Part shown: positions 8,484 through 17,821 of the stretch, in pieces
Layout: each line of letters begins with the position of its first letter
How positions within the stretch are numbered: the first letter of the stretch is position 1
From: DAIRDK01 sp035403225
GTDB lineage: Bacteria > Bacteroidota > Bacteroidia > Bacteroidales > FEN-979
DNA: 64,000 nt
Reading direction: 5' to 3'
NCBI GenBank assembly: GCA_035403225.1
Contig: DAONET010000007.1
Span: 1 to 64,000 of the forward strand
Made by a program: the position numbers and the translations under genes
The notes under the pieces: model-generated
Seen by the model: only the letters and a program-made list of their open reading frames with translations
Database searches by the model: none
What the model was told of the DNA's origin: nothing

Positions 8484-9966
8484 CAGACGGCGCCTTATCC
8501 ATACCCGGACATCCTCGGGGTCCCCGTGGCCCGCATGATCCTTTTTCGATGGGGATTTTCAGCGTAAAATAGAGATCCATCCCGGTGAAATCCTGAAAAT
8601 GAAAGAACTGACCCAGCTTTTCCGTCCCGATTGTCAGTCCGTAAAAACGTACGGCGAGACCAATGCGCGGCAACGACCAGTCATAGAGTGACAGTGGCAA
8701 ACTGGCTTCGAACCAATCAGTTTCATATCTTGGTGTGACAGAGATCTGCGCCGGACGGCGGATTCCTGTTTCCGACAACCGGAAACCATAGATCAGAGAG
8801 GCATTCAGATACCAGGGTCCCAGGTAATGCAAGTCGCATTGCATGCTGAAGGCTGAAGGCAACCAGATATCTACTTTATTATCGCGGTAGGTGGCCGTGT
8901 TATTCCCATAGAAACGATAGCTGATGGTATCCATGAACCGGGAGATACTCTCGAAATCCAACTGGTCTACGTCCCACCAGTAAGAGGAACGGTTGTCGAT
9001 GGCATAATCGACGGCATTGGTTTTAAAACGAATCCTTCCGATATCGACGAGAGCCACCCCGATACGGTAGAGGTAATCTTCGTACCTGAGTTCGCACGGG
9101 CGGCGTATGTACTGTTTGTATGCTCCCTGCAGCGTATGCGTATAGGTAACTCCTACATCGAAGCCAAACCCTCCACCTTTAACCCAGTCGCCTTTGATAA
9201 ATTCGTTATTGTCATAATTTAACGGAAGGGAAAAGCCATAGTTGGCCTCCATGTTGTTCACGATCATGGTGGAGTCATCGGGGACGACATAATCCATTTT
9301 GTGGACAGACATGTATCCACCGGCCAGTCCCAGGAGCCGTTTTACGGAAGCCCCTATCGAGATCCGGTCGTATCGTTGCTGATACAGCATGTAAGCATAG
9401 CTGAGCCCGATCTCGCCCCAGGCGACCCCGGCAGCGCCAAACTTCTGGTTGATGATGTAATTGATGTTGTGTTGAGGAAGGTAATTCAGCCCCAGGTACA
9501 TAAAATTGGCAATGTTCTGCGGAACCTGGGTGGCCGACACGCTGGCTCTCAAGGCTGTGGTCAATCCGAAGGCATGACGGTCCCAGATCAGCATGGCGCC
9601 AGGGCCGTTGACCCGGAGATTCAGGTATACGTTTTTGTTCCTGCCATCGGTGATGGCATAGAAATAGCGTTCTTCGGTGCCATATTTCTCGGCATGCGTG
9701 GGGTACTCATAGTCCAGCTGGAAAAAATGCCAGAAGCTGTAATCCTTTTTGTCCTGGTACAGGTAGTTGTTTTGAAGGAAGACATCCAGCCCGGTAATCT
9801 GAATATCAAGATACTGTTTGGAATTATGCATGGCCGACGGGTTCAGTTGAACGCTGTTGATCCCCGCATAATTCCCGAGCGTGGTTCCCAGCATCTCCTG
9901 CCCTTCAGCAGGGACAATACATATCCAGGTGATAAAAAAGAGTATTGATATGGCGGGATTTCTCAC
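8461..9966 (-). CDS. DUF5723 outer-membrane beta-barrel-like protein
   Basis: A 501-residue exported protein with a GTG start and signal peptide (to about residue 22). The mature N-terminus has the DUF5723 signature region (LGNYAGINSVQLNPSAMHN), and the rest is rich in alternating aromatic beta-strand patterns, as in PorV/PorQ-like outer-membrane barrels. Function unknown. The C-terminus is odd: a small Pro/Gly/Cys segment (CGPRGPRGCPG) then PSVKKKKKS, encoded by a run of TTC triplets that also forms the end of the convergent permease gene. Expression is probably from a TAACTTTG promoter at 10020-10027. Confidence 0.8.
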   Translation of the reverse strand: MRNPAISILFFITWICIVPAEGQEMLGTTLGNYAGINSVQLNPSAMHNSKQYLDIQITGLDVFLQNNYLYQDKKDYSFWHFFQLDYEYPTHAEKYGTEERYFYAITDGRNKNVYLNLRVNGPGAMLIWDRHAFGLTTALRASVSATQVPQNIANFMYLGLNYLPQHNINYIINQKFGAAGVAWGEIGLSYAYMLYQQRYDRISIGASVKRLLGLAGGYMSVHKMDYVVPDDSTMIVNNMEANYGFSLPLNYDNNEFIKGDWVKGGGFGFDVGVTYTHTLQGAYKQYIRRPCELRYEDYLYRIGVALVDIGRIRFKTNAVDYAIDNRSSYWWDVDQLDFESISRFMDTISYRFYGNNTATYRDNKVDIWLPSAFSMQCDLHYLGPWYLNASLIYGFRLSETGIRRPAQISVTPRYETDWFEASLPLSLYDWSLPRIGLAVRFYGLTIGTEKLGQFFHFQDFTGMDLYFTLKIPIEKGSCGPRGPRGCPGMDKAPSVKKKKKS

Positions 9967-10019
9967 GGTCTCTCCGGTCTAAATGGATGATGAAATAAAA
10001 GAGTAGACTTATGCCATAT

Positions 10020-10027
10020 CAAAGTTA
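10020..10027 (-). promoter_or_regulatory. -7 box (TAACTTTG) for the DUF5723 gene
   Basis: On the minus strand TAACTTTG matches TAnnTTTG, about 54 bp before the GTG start of the DUF5723 gene. Confidence 0.55.
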
Positions 10028-10128
10028 ATAACGGAATCATGGTAAAATATTTTATGATAGACAAAAATAGCAGAGGGTAGTTGCACGGGCAAAATGGGTT
10101 AAGCCTCCGGTCACATTAAAAAAAAGTG

Positions 10129-10136
10129 TAATTTTG
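10129..10136 (+). promoter_or_regulatory. -7 box (TAATTTTG) for tRNA-Leu and tig
   Basis: Exact TAnnTTTG match 23 bp before tRNA-Leu. Only 31 bp without a terminator separate the tRNA from tig, so the tRNA and tig-clpP-clpX probably share this promoter. Confidence 0.65.
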
Positions 10137-10158
10137 CACTCCTTTTATAAGGATCTGA

Positions 10159-10240
10159 GCGGATGTGGCGTAATTGGTAGCCGCGCAAGACTTAGGATCT
10201 TGTGCCTCAGGGCGTGGGGGTTCGAGTCCCTTCATCCGCA
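10159..10240 (+). tRNA. tRNA-Leu(TAG)
   Basis: Class II tRNA with acceptor GCGGATG/CATCCGC, discriminator A, anticodon loop ACTTAGGAT (anticodon TAG), a variable arm and T-loop TTCGAGT. CCA is not encoded. It directly precedes tig. Confidence 0.95.
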
Positions 10241-10271
10241 CAACATTGTCTCATCACTAATCTTCATTGAA

Positions 10272-11720
10272 ATGAACATCACAAAAGAGCAAACGGGGCC
10301 GCAGTTAGCAACCATCAAAATCGAAATCGTTCCGGACGATTATTCAGCTAATGTTCAGAAAGTCCTGAAAGATTATCAGAAAAAAGCCAACATCCCCGGT
10401 TTCAGACCCGGTCATGTCCCGGCAGGTTTGGTACGCAAAATGTACGGAAAAGCCGTCACTGCCGAAGAAGTGAATAAATTATTATCGGATTCTCTTTCAA
10501 ATTATATCCGGGATGAAAAGATAAATATCCTCGGCAACCCCATGCCCAACAAGGAAAAGACTCAATTCGTCAATTTCGAAGAAGGGGAAACAATGGAATT
10601 TTTCTTCGACCTGGGTTATGCTCCTGAATTTGAATTGAAACTTGACGACACCGTTGAAGTTGAAAACTACAGCATCAGGGTTGAAGACGATTTGCTGGAT
10701 AAGTATATTGATGAAACACAGCGTCGCTTCGGGGAATATACGCATCCCGACGAAGCTACTGACATAGATATGGTCAGCGGCGAAGCTGTACAGGTGAATG
10801 CAGAAGGTCAGCCGGTTGAAGGCGGCATCAAGAAGAATGTCTTTTTCACCCTGGAAAAGATGAAAGAAGAAAAAGCGAAAAATGCGCTTCTTGCTCTGAA
10901 AAAAGGAGAGACCATCACCTTCAATCCCTTGGAATTCCTCGGTTCGACCGAAGAAGCCGTTCAACAACTGGGATTAAAGGCTGAAGAAATTTCCGGCCCT
11001 GATCTGCAGCTGAACTTCACCCTTGGTGATATCGTTCACCTGGTTCCGGCGGAACTGAACAGTGATCTCTTTGAAAAAGTATACCCCGGTCAGGAGATAA
11101 AGACCAATGATGATTTCCGGGCACGCGTGCGGCAGGAAGCCGGCACGAGTTTCACCGCCGAAACCGACAAGGTTTTACTCAATGAGATGATCGATGTGCT
11201 GGTAAAAAACACCACCCTTCCCCTTCCCGACGATTTTCTGAAACGCTGGCTGAAAGACAATGATGAGAAGCCCTTCTCCGACGAAGAGATCGAAAAGCAA
11301 TACCCTGCTTTTGCCGACTCCATGCGCTGGCAGCTGATCGAAAACAAGATCATCATTGATAACCATATCGAAGTAAAGGACGAAGACATCCGCAACTATA
11401 TCCGCACCGTGTTGCTGAGACAGATGGATAATGACCAGCCCGATCCCGAAAAAGAAAAACGTTACGAAGCCGTTGTTGATGCTTTCATGCAGAATAAAGA
11501 GCAGGTTCAGCGCATCAACGACCAACTCTACAATGCCCGTTTGCTGGAAGTCCTTAAATCGAAACTGAAACTGAACACCAAAGAAGTCAGTTACGACGAA
11601 TTTGTTAAATTAGTGTCTGAAAAACATCCTCACGATCATGAACACGATCACGAACACGATCACGAACACGATCATGAACATGAACATGAACATGGACACG
11701 AACATCATCACACACACTAA
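10272..11720 (+). CDS. tig: Trigger factor with His/Asp/Glu-rich tail
   Basis: A 482-residue ribosome-associated chaperone. The N-terminal ribosome-binding domain carries the signature GFRPGHVPAGLVRKMYG (about residues 42-58); a central FKBP-like region and a C-terminal helical chaperone domain follow. The last ~28 residues (from about 455) are a repeat of His-Asp-His-Glu, resembling the metal-binding tail of SlyD. The ATG at 10272 is used; the open frame upstream runs through tRNA-Leu and is not coding. clpP and clpX follow closely, the usual order in the phylum. Confidence 0.93.
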   Translation: MNITKEQTGPQLATIKIEIVPDDYSANVQKVLKDYQKKANIPGFRPGHVPAGLVRKMYGKAVTAEEVNKLLSDSLSNYIRDEKINILGNPMPNKEKTQFVNFEEGETMEFFFDLGYAPEFELKLDDTVEVENYSIRVEDDLLDKYIDETQRRFGEYTHPDEATDIDMVSGEAVQVNAEGQPVEGGIKKNVFFTLEKMKEEKAKNALLALKKGETITFNPLEFLGSTEEAVQQLGLKAEEISGPDLQLNFTLGDIVHLVPAELNSDLFEKVYPGQEIKTNDDFRARVRQEAGTSFTAETDKVLLNEMIDVLVKNTTLPLPDDFLKRWLKDNDEKPFSDEEIEKQYPAFADSMRWQLIENKIIIDNHIEVKDEDIRNYIRTVLLRQMDNDQPDPEKEKRYEAVVDAFMQNKEQVQRINDQLYNARLLEVLKSKLKLNTKEVSYDEFVKLVSEKHPHDHEHDHEHDHEHDHEHEHEHGHEHHHTH

Positions 11721-11731
11721 AACAAGTTGTC

Positions 11732-12406
11732 ATGGACGAATTTTCAAAATTTGCCGTTAAGCACCGGGGGATCAGTTCCACCACGCTGGAGAGGTATCAA
11801 CGGGTTACTTCCAACTACATCTCTCCGACCATCATTGAAGAGCGCCAGCTGAACGTTGCCACCATGGATGTCTTCTCGCGTTTGATGATGGACCGTATCA
11901 TCTTTCTGGGCGTTCCCATCGACGATTATGTCGCCAACATCATCCAGGCGCAACTTCTCTTTTTGGAGTCCGTCGATTCGAAAAAAGACATCCAGATATA
12001 CCTCAATACTCCGGGCGGATCGGTTTATGCCGGACTGGGCATCTACGATACGATGCAATATATCAACCCCGATGTAGCCACCATCTGTACCGGGATGGCA
12101 GCCTCCATGGGCGCTATCCTGCTTTGTGCGGGCGCCAAAGGCAAACGTACAGCGCTGAAGCATTCCCGCATCCTGATCCATCAGCCGATGGGAAGCGCCG
12201 AAGGACAGGCATCCGATATCGAGATTACCGCCCGGGAGATTCAGAAAATGAAAAAAGAACTGTATGAGATCATTTCCCTGCATTCCGGGAAAGCCTATAA
12301 AGAGATCCTGAAAGATGCCGACCGCGATTACTGGATGACATCTGAAGAGGCGCTGAAATACGGGATGATCGACGAAGTGCTGTTAAAAACCCAAACACCT
12401 CAATAA
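11732..12406 (+). CDS. clpP: ATP-dependent Clp protease proteolytic subunit
   Basis: A 224-residue serine peptidase that forms the tetradecameric ClpP chamber. The catalytic triad is visible: S125 in GMAASMGA, H150 in RILIHQPMG and D199 in DRDYWM. The N-terminal part is longer than in E. coli and probably includes a propeptide. It lies 11 bp after tig and 9 bp before clpX, so the three form one operon. Confidence 0.97.
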   Translation: MDEFSKFAVKHRGISSTTLERYQRVTSNYISPTIIEERQLNVATMDVFSRLMMDRIIFLGVPIDDYVANIIQAQLLFLESVDSKKDIQIYLNTPGGSVYAGLGIYDTMQYINPDVATICTGMAASMGAILLCAGAKGKRTALKHSRILIHQPMGSAEGQASDIEITAREIQKMKKELYEIISLHSGKAYKEILKDADRDYWMTSEEALKYGMIDEVLLKTQTPQ

Positions 12407-12415
12407 TTACCGATT

Positions 12416-13651
12416 ATGGCCACACCTGTTCAAAGATGCTCTTTCTGCGGACGTGAGAAGAAAGAAGCCCGGATACTGATCGCGGGCATCAATGCTCACA
12501 TCTGCGATAATTGCATCAACCAGGCCAAAGAGATCCTTGATGAAGAGCTTAGCCGGGAGCCGGGTTTCGACTCCCAGGAGATCAAGCTTCTGAAACCCGC
12601 AGAGATCAAAAAATACCTCGACCAGTTTGTCATCGGACAGGACGATGCTAAAAAGATCATCTCTGTCGCCGTTTATAATCATTATAAACGAATTCTTCAT
12701 TCGAAGAAAGCCACAGCTGATGATGTGGAGATTGAGAAATCGAATATCGTGATCGTCGGTGAGACCGGAACCGGCAAGACATTGCTTGCCAGGACGATCG
12801 CGAAAATGCTGAACATCCCCTTCTGCATTGCAGATGCAACGGCTCTTACCGAAGCCGGTTATGTAGGAGAAGACGTGGAAAGCATCCTGGCAAGGCTTTT
12901 ACAGGTAGCTGATTATAATGTGGCTGCAGCTGAACGGGGTATTGTCTTTATTGATGAGATCGATAAAATCGCGCGGAAAAGCGATAACCCCTCCATCACC
13001 CGCGATGTATCCGGCGAGGGTGTTCAACAAGCCCTCCTGAAGATGCTTGAAGGCGCCATCGTGAATGTTCCTCCTCAGGGAGGACGGAAACACCCGGAAC
13101 AGCGCATGATCCAGGTTAACACCACGAACATCCTCTTCATCACCGGAGGAGCCTTCGACGGCATTGAAAAGAAGATCGCGAACCGTCTGCAGACGAACGC
13201 GATCGGTTATAAAAAAGATAAAGACCGGGAGCAGGTTGACAAGGACAACCTCCTTCAGTACATCTCTCCCGTCGATCTGAAAAGCTTCGGGCTGATTCCC
13301 GAGTTGGTCGGGCGACTTCCCATCGTCACCTTCATGCACCCGCTCGATCCCAACACACTGCGCCGTATCCTCACCGAACCGAAAAACTCCCTGGTCAAGC
13401 AGTATACCAAACTCTTTGAACTGGATAATATCAAACTGACCTTTGACGAAGCTGCCTTGAACTACATCGTCGACAAATCGATCGAATTCAAGCTGGGAGC
13501 CCGTGGACTGCGTTCGATACTGGAAGCGGTGATGAATGATGCCATGTTTGATTTGCCCTCGCGGAACACCTCAAAACCGTTGAAGGTCACGAAGCAATTC
13601 GTTATCGACCATCTGGGAAAAAGCGGCCTGGCGAAGCTCCGGGTTGCCTGA
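12416..13651 (+). CDS. clpX: Clp protease ATP-binding subunit ClpX
   Basis: A 411-residue AAA+ unfoldase. Order: N-terminal zinc-binding domain (C8, C11, C30, C33), Walker A GETGTGKT (about 115-122), Walker B in IVFIDEID (about 176-183), the pore-loop/sensor regions, and the C-terminal domain with the sensor-2 motif GARGLRS. It delivers substrates, including tmRNA-tagged proteins, to ClpP encoded just upstream. Confidence 0.97.
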   Translation: MATPVQRCSFCGREKKEARILIAGINAHICDNCINQAKEILDEELSREPGFDSQEIKLLKPAEIKKYLDQFVIGQDDAKKIISVAVYNHYKRILHSKKATADDVEIEKSNIVIVGETGTGKTLLARTIAKMLNIPFCIADATALTEAGYVGEDVESILARLLQVADYNVAAAERGIVFIDEIDKIARKSDNPSITRDVSGEGVQQALLKMLEGAIVNVPPQGGRKHPEQRMIQVNTTNILFITGGAFDGIEKKIANRLQTNAIGYKKDKDREQVDKDNLLQYISPVDLKSFGLIPELVGRLPIVTFMHPLDPNTLRRILTEPKNSLVKQYTKLFELDNIKLTFDEAALNYIVDKSIEFKLGARGLRSILEAVMNDAMFDLPSRNTSKPLKVTKQFVIDHLGKSGLAKLRVA

Positions 13652-13695
13652 CAATATTACCATCCCGGAGGCGTTACCCTTTTGCCACCGACATA

Positions 13696-14292
13696 ATGCA
13701 AGATATGATCCGGGTTATTGCGATAATCACTGGTTTTATGCTCCTGTCAGGGCTTCCGCTCATCGCGCAGGATGTGCCGGATACCGTGCCCGCCAGGATC
13801 ATCAATGGAGATACCGTGGCCCTGATCGACCTCAAAGCATTCATGACATTTCCATCACTGCAGACCCCCAACCGCCAAGTGTTCCGGTACGACCGTCTGC
13901 TGATCAATGTTAAAAAAGTTTATCCTTATGCGAAACTGGCCGGCATCAAACTGGCAGAATATCAGCGTGTGCTCGATACCATTCCGACCGAAAAGGGAAG
14001 AAAAGCTTTTATGAAGAAAGCGGAGAAACAGCTGGAAGCCGAATTCGGCCCACAGATCCGCGATCTGACCTTTTCGCAGGGGAAGGTTCTCATCAAACTC
14101 ATCTACCGGCAAACAGGATCTTCCTCCTTCGAGATCGTAAAGGAATTGAGGGGGAGATTTAACGCTTTCCTCTGGCAAACGATGGCCGGTTTATTCGGAT
14201 ATGATTTGAAAACCGGATACGATCCCGGACACGATGCGCAGGATCAGGCTATCGAACGTATCGTTCTGGCCATTGAAGATGGAACTCTCTAG
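13696..14292 (+). CDS. DUF4294 exported protein
   Basis: A 198-residue protein with a hydrophobic signal sequence (about 5-24, ending LIAQD) and the DUF4294 region: an INGDTV motif, YDRLLINVKKVYPYAKLAG, FSQGKVLIKLIYRQTG and the conserved FNAFLWQTMAGLFG near the C-terminus. The family is found in Bacteroidota with no known function. An alternative start three codons later (MIRVIAI) would give a more typical signal peptide. It follows clpX by 44 bp. Confidence 0.8.
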   Translation: MQDMIRVIAIITGFMLLSGLPLIAQDVPDTVPARIINGDTVALIDLKAFMTFPSLQTPNRQVFRYDRLLINVKKVYPYAKLAGIKLAEYQRVLDTIPTEKGRKAFMKKAEKQLEAEFGPQIRDLTFSQGKVLIKLIYRQTGSSSFEIVKELRGRFNAFLWQTMAGLFGYDLKTGYDPGHDAQDQAIERIVLAIEDGTL

Positions 14293-14343
14293 AAAAGTCT
14301 TCAGGAAATTTTACCTTTACACTCTCGTTCACTGCGGAACAAT

Positions 14344-16311
14344 ATGAAACTATCTATCGTCATTGTCAATTATAACGTGAAGTACTTCCTGGAACAGTGC
14401 CTGCACTCGGTCCACCAAGCCATTCATGATCTTGATACAGAGATATTTGTAGTTGACAACAATTCTGTCGATGGTTCTGTCCGAATGCTGCAGGAAAAAT
14501 TTCCCGATGTCATTCTCATCGAAAACAAAGATAATAAAGGGTTTTCACGCGCCAACAACCAGGCTATCCGGAAAGCGAAAGGAGAATTTATCCTCTTGCT
14601 CAATCCCGATACTATTGTAGAAGACGATACCTTGGTGAAATGCATCCGTTTCATGGAAGAACACCCAGATGCCGGGGGACTCGGAGTGAAGATGATCGAC
14701 GGAAAAGGCAAGTTTCTTCCCGAATCAAAACGAGGTCTCCCCTATCCTTCGGTCGCCTTCTTCAAGATATTCGGACTCTCTGCGCTCTTCCCCAAATCAA
14801 AGACCTTCAACAAGTACCACCTGGGTTACCTGGATAAAGAGAAGACACATGCTGTCGACGTTCTCTCCGGCGCCTTTATGATGTTACGGAAGAAAGTGAT
14901 CGATGAGGCGGGAATGCTCGATGAAGACTTCTTTATGTACGGAGAAGATATCGACCTGAGTTACCGCATCACCCGGGCAGGGTACCATAACTACTATTAT
15001 CCCGAAACCCGTATCATTCATTATAAAGGAGAAAGCACTAAAAAAAGCAGCCTGAATTACGTGTTCATGTTCTACAATGCCATGGCTATCTTCGCCCGGA
15101 AGCATTTCTCGAAGGAAAACGCAAGGATTTTCTCCACCCTTATCAACCTGGCCATATACATCCGTGCTTTTTTCTCGATTCTGGTTCGTTTTATCAAACG
15201 GATCGCGCTGCCATTCGCGGATGCTGCGCTGATCTTCGGTGGACTGTTTTTTATCAAAGGATACTGGGAACATCATTTCATCTTCCCATACGGAGGTCAT
15301 TATCCGTTTGGGTTCATCGCGGTGGCCGTTCCGGTCTATATACTCATCTGGCTTCTTTCGGTTTACTTGTGCGGTGGTTACGATAAACCTATCCGCCTGT
15401 CGAAGATCTTCCTGGGCATGGTGGCCGGTACCATCCTGATCCTGGTGCCTTACAGCCTCCTCAGCGAGAACTACCGCTTCTCACGTGCGCTGATTATCCT
15501 CGGGGCTCTCTGGGGATCCCTGACCATGCCGGCCCTGCGCATCATCCTTCATTTTATCGGTCTCAACGGATACAAAATCAATTCCGAAAAAAACAAGCGA
15601 TTCATCATCTGCGGAGAAAAAGAAGAAGCTGTGCGCGTTTCAGAGCTTCTGCAAAAAACCATTCTCAGCCCCGGGTTCATCGGATTGGTGAACTACCATC
15701 ACCACCGGTCCACCCCCGAAGGGTTTCTCGGAAATCTCGGACAACTGAGGGAGATCATCAATATTCACCACATCGACGAGGTGATCTTCTGCGCCAAAGA
15801 TATCCCGGCCCAGGTCATCATGGACCAGATGACGGAACTGCAGGATAAAACCGTCGATTTCAAGATCGCCCCTCCTGAAAGTCTTTCCATTATCGGAAGT
15901 AACTCCATCAACACTTCGGGCGACCTGTATGTCATCGATATCAACTCCATCACCAAAATCTCGAACCGCCGTAACAAACGGCTTGTCGATCTGGTTGCCA
16001 GCTTTGGCCTGCTGCTGCTGTATCCCGTGATGATCTTTGTAGCGAAAAAGCCTGTCGGACTTCTTCGAAATATCTTCCTGGTAATCTTTGGTTACCGTTC
16101 GTGGGTAGGATACTCCACCCTCACGGAGACGGAAAAGCAACGTCTCCCGGCCATTCGGAAAGGAATCCTGAACCCCTCCGACTCCTTCCGGAAAGAACCC
16201 GTGCCGGAGGAGGCTGTTTCGCGGCTCAACCTGATGTATGCCAGGGATTACCGCTTTTCCAACGACATCAATATCATCCTGAAAGGCATTCGGGATACAG
16301 GACGCAAATAA
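14344..16311 (+). CDS. Glycosyltransferase 2 fused to sugar-transferase-like membrane region
   Basis: A 655-residue two-part protein. Residues 1 to about 280 are a GT2 enzyme (SIVIVNYNVKYFLEQCL at 4-20, VVDNNSVDGS, LLLNPDTIVEDD, and EDIDLSYRITRAGYHNYYYP). From about 290 there are several membrane segments, then a Rossmann-like region (RFIICGEKEEAVRVSELL, about 420-437; IDEVIFCAKDI). The tail resembles a bacterial sugar transferase (NKRLVDLVASFGLLLLYP) but lacks the usual catalytic block and ends in a remnant of the LP-GI stretch. It may build lipid-linked surface glycan. A promoter-like TACCTTTA lies at 14312. Confidence 0.8.
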   Translation: MKLSIVIVNYNVKYFLEQCLHSVHQAIHDLDTEIFVVDNNSVDGSVRMLQEKFPDVILIENKDNKGFSRANNQAIRKAKGEFILLLNPDTIVEDDTLVKCIRFMEEHPDAGGLGVKMIDGKGKFLPESKRGLPYPSVAFFKIFGLSALFPKSKTFNKYHLGYLDKEKTHAVDVLSGAFMMLRKKVIDEAGMLDEDFFMYGEDIDLSYRITRAGYHNYYYPETRIIHYKGESTKKSSLNYVFMFYNAMAIFARKHFSKENARIFSTLINLAIYIRAFFSILVRFIKRIALPFADAALIFGGLFFIKGYWEHHFIFPYGGHYPFGFIAVAVPVYILIWLLSVYLCGGYDKPIRLSKIFLGMVAGTILILVPYSLLSENYRFSRALIILGALWGSLTMPALRIILHFIGLNGYKINSEKNKRFIICGEKEEAVRVSELLQKTILSPGFIGLVNYHHHRSTPEGFLGNLGQLREIINIHHIDEVIFCAKDIPAQVIMDQMTELQDKTVDFKIAPPESLSIIGSNSINTSGDLYVIDINSITKISNRRNKRLVDLVASFGLLLLYPVMIFVAKKPVGLLRNIFLVIFGYRSWVGYSTLTETEKQRLPAIRKGILNPSDSFRKEPVPEEAVSRLNLMYARDYRFSNDINIILKGIRDTGRK

Positions 16312-16367
16312 ACTATTTGAAATCATTCTAAATAATCAATCTACTCTCCAATTACAAAACACTCATC

Positions 16368-17198
16368 ATGGAACTCAAACTCACCCGTCCCCTGGCCTTC
16401 ATTGACCTGGAAACCACCGGGATCAAAGTAGCCACCGACCGCATTGTTGAGATATGCATTCTGCGTGTTGAGCCCGACGGAACCTCTAAAATTAAAACAC
16501 TCCGGATCAACCCGGAGATGCCCATTCCACCTGAAGTGACCGCCATTCATGGTATCCGGGACGAAGATGTGAAAGATGCACCCAAATTCCGGGAAGTAGC
16601 TGGAGAACTGGCTCATTTCATGGAGAACTGCGATATTGCCGGGTATAACTCCAATCATTTTGACATCCCGTTGCTGGTGGAGGAATTTTTACGTATCGAC
16701 ATGGATTTTGAGTTGAAAGGGAGAAGGTTCATCGATGTACAGAATATCTTCCATAAAATGGAACCCCGCAACCTCACCGCTGCTTATAAGTTCTATTGCG
16801 ACCGGGATCTGGAAAATGCCCATAGCGCCGAAGCCGACACGATAGCCACCTTTGAGATCCTGAAAGCACAGCTGGACAAGTACGATGGCGCTCAGATTAA
16901 AGACCGCAACGGGAAGATGATCCAACCGGTGGTAAATGATATGACTGCGCTCAGCGCTTTTTCCTATTCATCGCGCGTGGTGGACCTGATCGGACACATC
17001 GTGTACAATGAAAGAAACATCGAGGTATTCAACTTTGGCAAGCACAAAGGCAAACCGGTGACGGAAGTATTCAAAAACGAACCTTCTTATTACGACTGGA
17101 TCATGAAAAGCGAATTTCCTCTCAGCACGAAAAAAGTGGTCACTGTTCTCAAACTGAGAGGGGCTGCCAACGGACAAGTCAAGACAGAATTGTTTTAA
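16368..17198 (+). CDS. DnaQ-family 3'-5' exonuclease
   Basis: A 276-residue DEDDh exonuclease: Exo I motif FIDLETTG (D13, E15), Exo II in DIAGYNSNHFDIPLL (about 88-102), and Exo III HSAEADTIA (about 145-153, with His and Asp ligands). The C-terminal ~70 residues (FNFGKHKGKPVTEVFKNE) match the extra domain seen in many stand-alone DnaQ-like/ExoX-type exonucleases. It probably trims DNA ends in repair or serves as a proofreading-type nuclease. It is followed 9 bp later by an FAH-family gene. Confidence 0.85.
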   Translation: MELKLTRPLAFIDLETTGIKVATDRIVEICILRVEPDGTSKIKTLRINPEMPIPPEVTAIHGIRDEDVKDAPKFREVAGELAHFMENCDIAGYNSNHFDIPLLVEEFLRIDMDFELKGRRFIDVQNIFHKMEPRNLTAAYKFYCDRDLENAHSAEADTIATFEILKAQLDKYDGAQIKDRNGKMIQPVVNDMTALSAFSYSSRVVDLIGHIVYNERNIEVFNFGKHKGKPVTEVFKNEPSYYDWIMKSEFPLSTKKVVTVLKLRGAANGQVKTELF

Positions 17199-17207
17199 CT
17201 CATTCCC

Positions 17208-17819
17208 ATGAAGATCATTTGCATCGGCCGCAACTATGTGGAGCATATTCAGGAATTGGGACATACGGTACCCGACAATCCTGTTTTTTTCCTCAAACCG
17301 GACACCGCTTTGCTGACACGAAACCGTCCGTTTTTCTATCCGGATTTCTCACAGGAGATTCACTATGAGGCAGAGTTGGTCCTGAGGATCTGCAAAGTAG
17401 GGAAAGCGATCAGGAAGCAGTTTGCACACACGTATTATGATGCGATCGGCATCGGGCTGGATCTTACAGCCCGTGATCTTCAGACAAAAGCAAAAGAAAA
17501 CGGGCTACCCTGGGCTCTTTCGAAAGGGTTTGACCAGTCGGCGCCCATCAGCCGTTTTGTTCCCATCACCACTTTTCCCGATACCGGACAGATTCCTTTT
17601 CACCTCGACCTCAACGGCAAGACAGTCCAGCAGGGCAATTCATCGCTGATGATCTTCCCTTTCGACGAGATCATTTCCTATATCTCCCGGTTCATCACGT
17701 TGCGCACGGGCGACCTGATCTTTACGGGAACACCTTCTGGCGTAGGTCCTTTGAAAATCGGAGATAAACTGGAAGCCTACCTTGGAGAGGTAAAAATGCT
17801 TCAGTGTATGATCAAGTAA
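17208..17819 (+). CDS. Fumarylacetoacetate hydrolase family protein
   Basis: A 203-residue FAH-superfamily enzyme. Metal-binding acidic residues are present: E54 and E56 in HYEAELVLRI and D85 in IGLDLTARDLQ. The KG/F region (PWALSKGFDQSAP) and GDLIFTGTPSGVGPL are typical. Small single-domain members act as acylpyruvate hydrolases, oxaloacetate decarboxylases or oxaloacetate tautomerases; which applies here cannot be told. It converges with the DUF721 gene. Confidence 0.88.
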   Translation: MKIICIGRNYVEHIQELGHTVPDNPVFFLKPDTALLTRNRPFFYPDFSQEIHYEAELVLRICKVGKAIRKQFAHTYYDAIGIGLDLTARDLQTKAKENGLPWALSKGFDQSAPISRFVPITTFPDTGQIPFHLDLNGKTVQQGNSSLMIFPFDEIISYISRFITLRTGDLIFTGTPSGVGPLKIGDKLEAYLGEVKMLQCMIK

Positions 17820-17821
17820 GA

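Noticed and set aside
11635..11717. Short tandem DNA repeat as a possible CRISPR or VNTR locus
   Set aside because: The repeat is codons for His-Asp-His-Glu within the trigger factor frame; no spacers and no cas genes are present.
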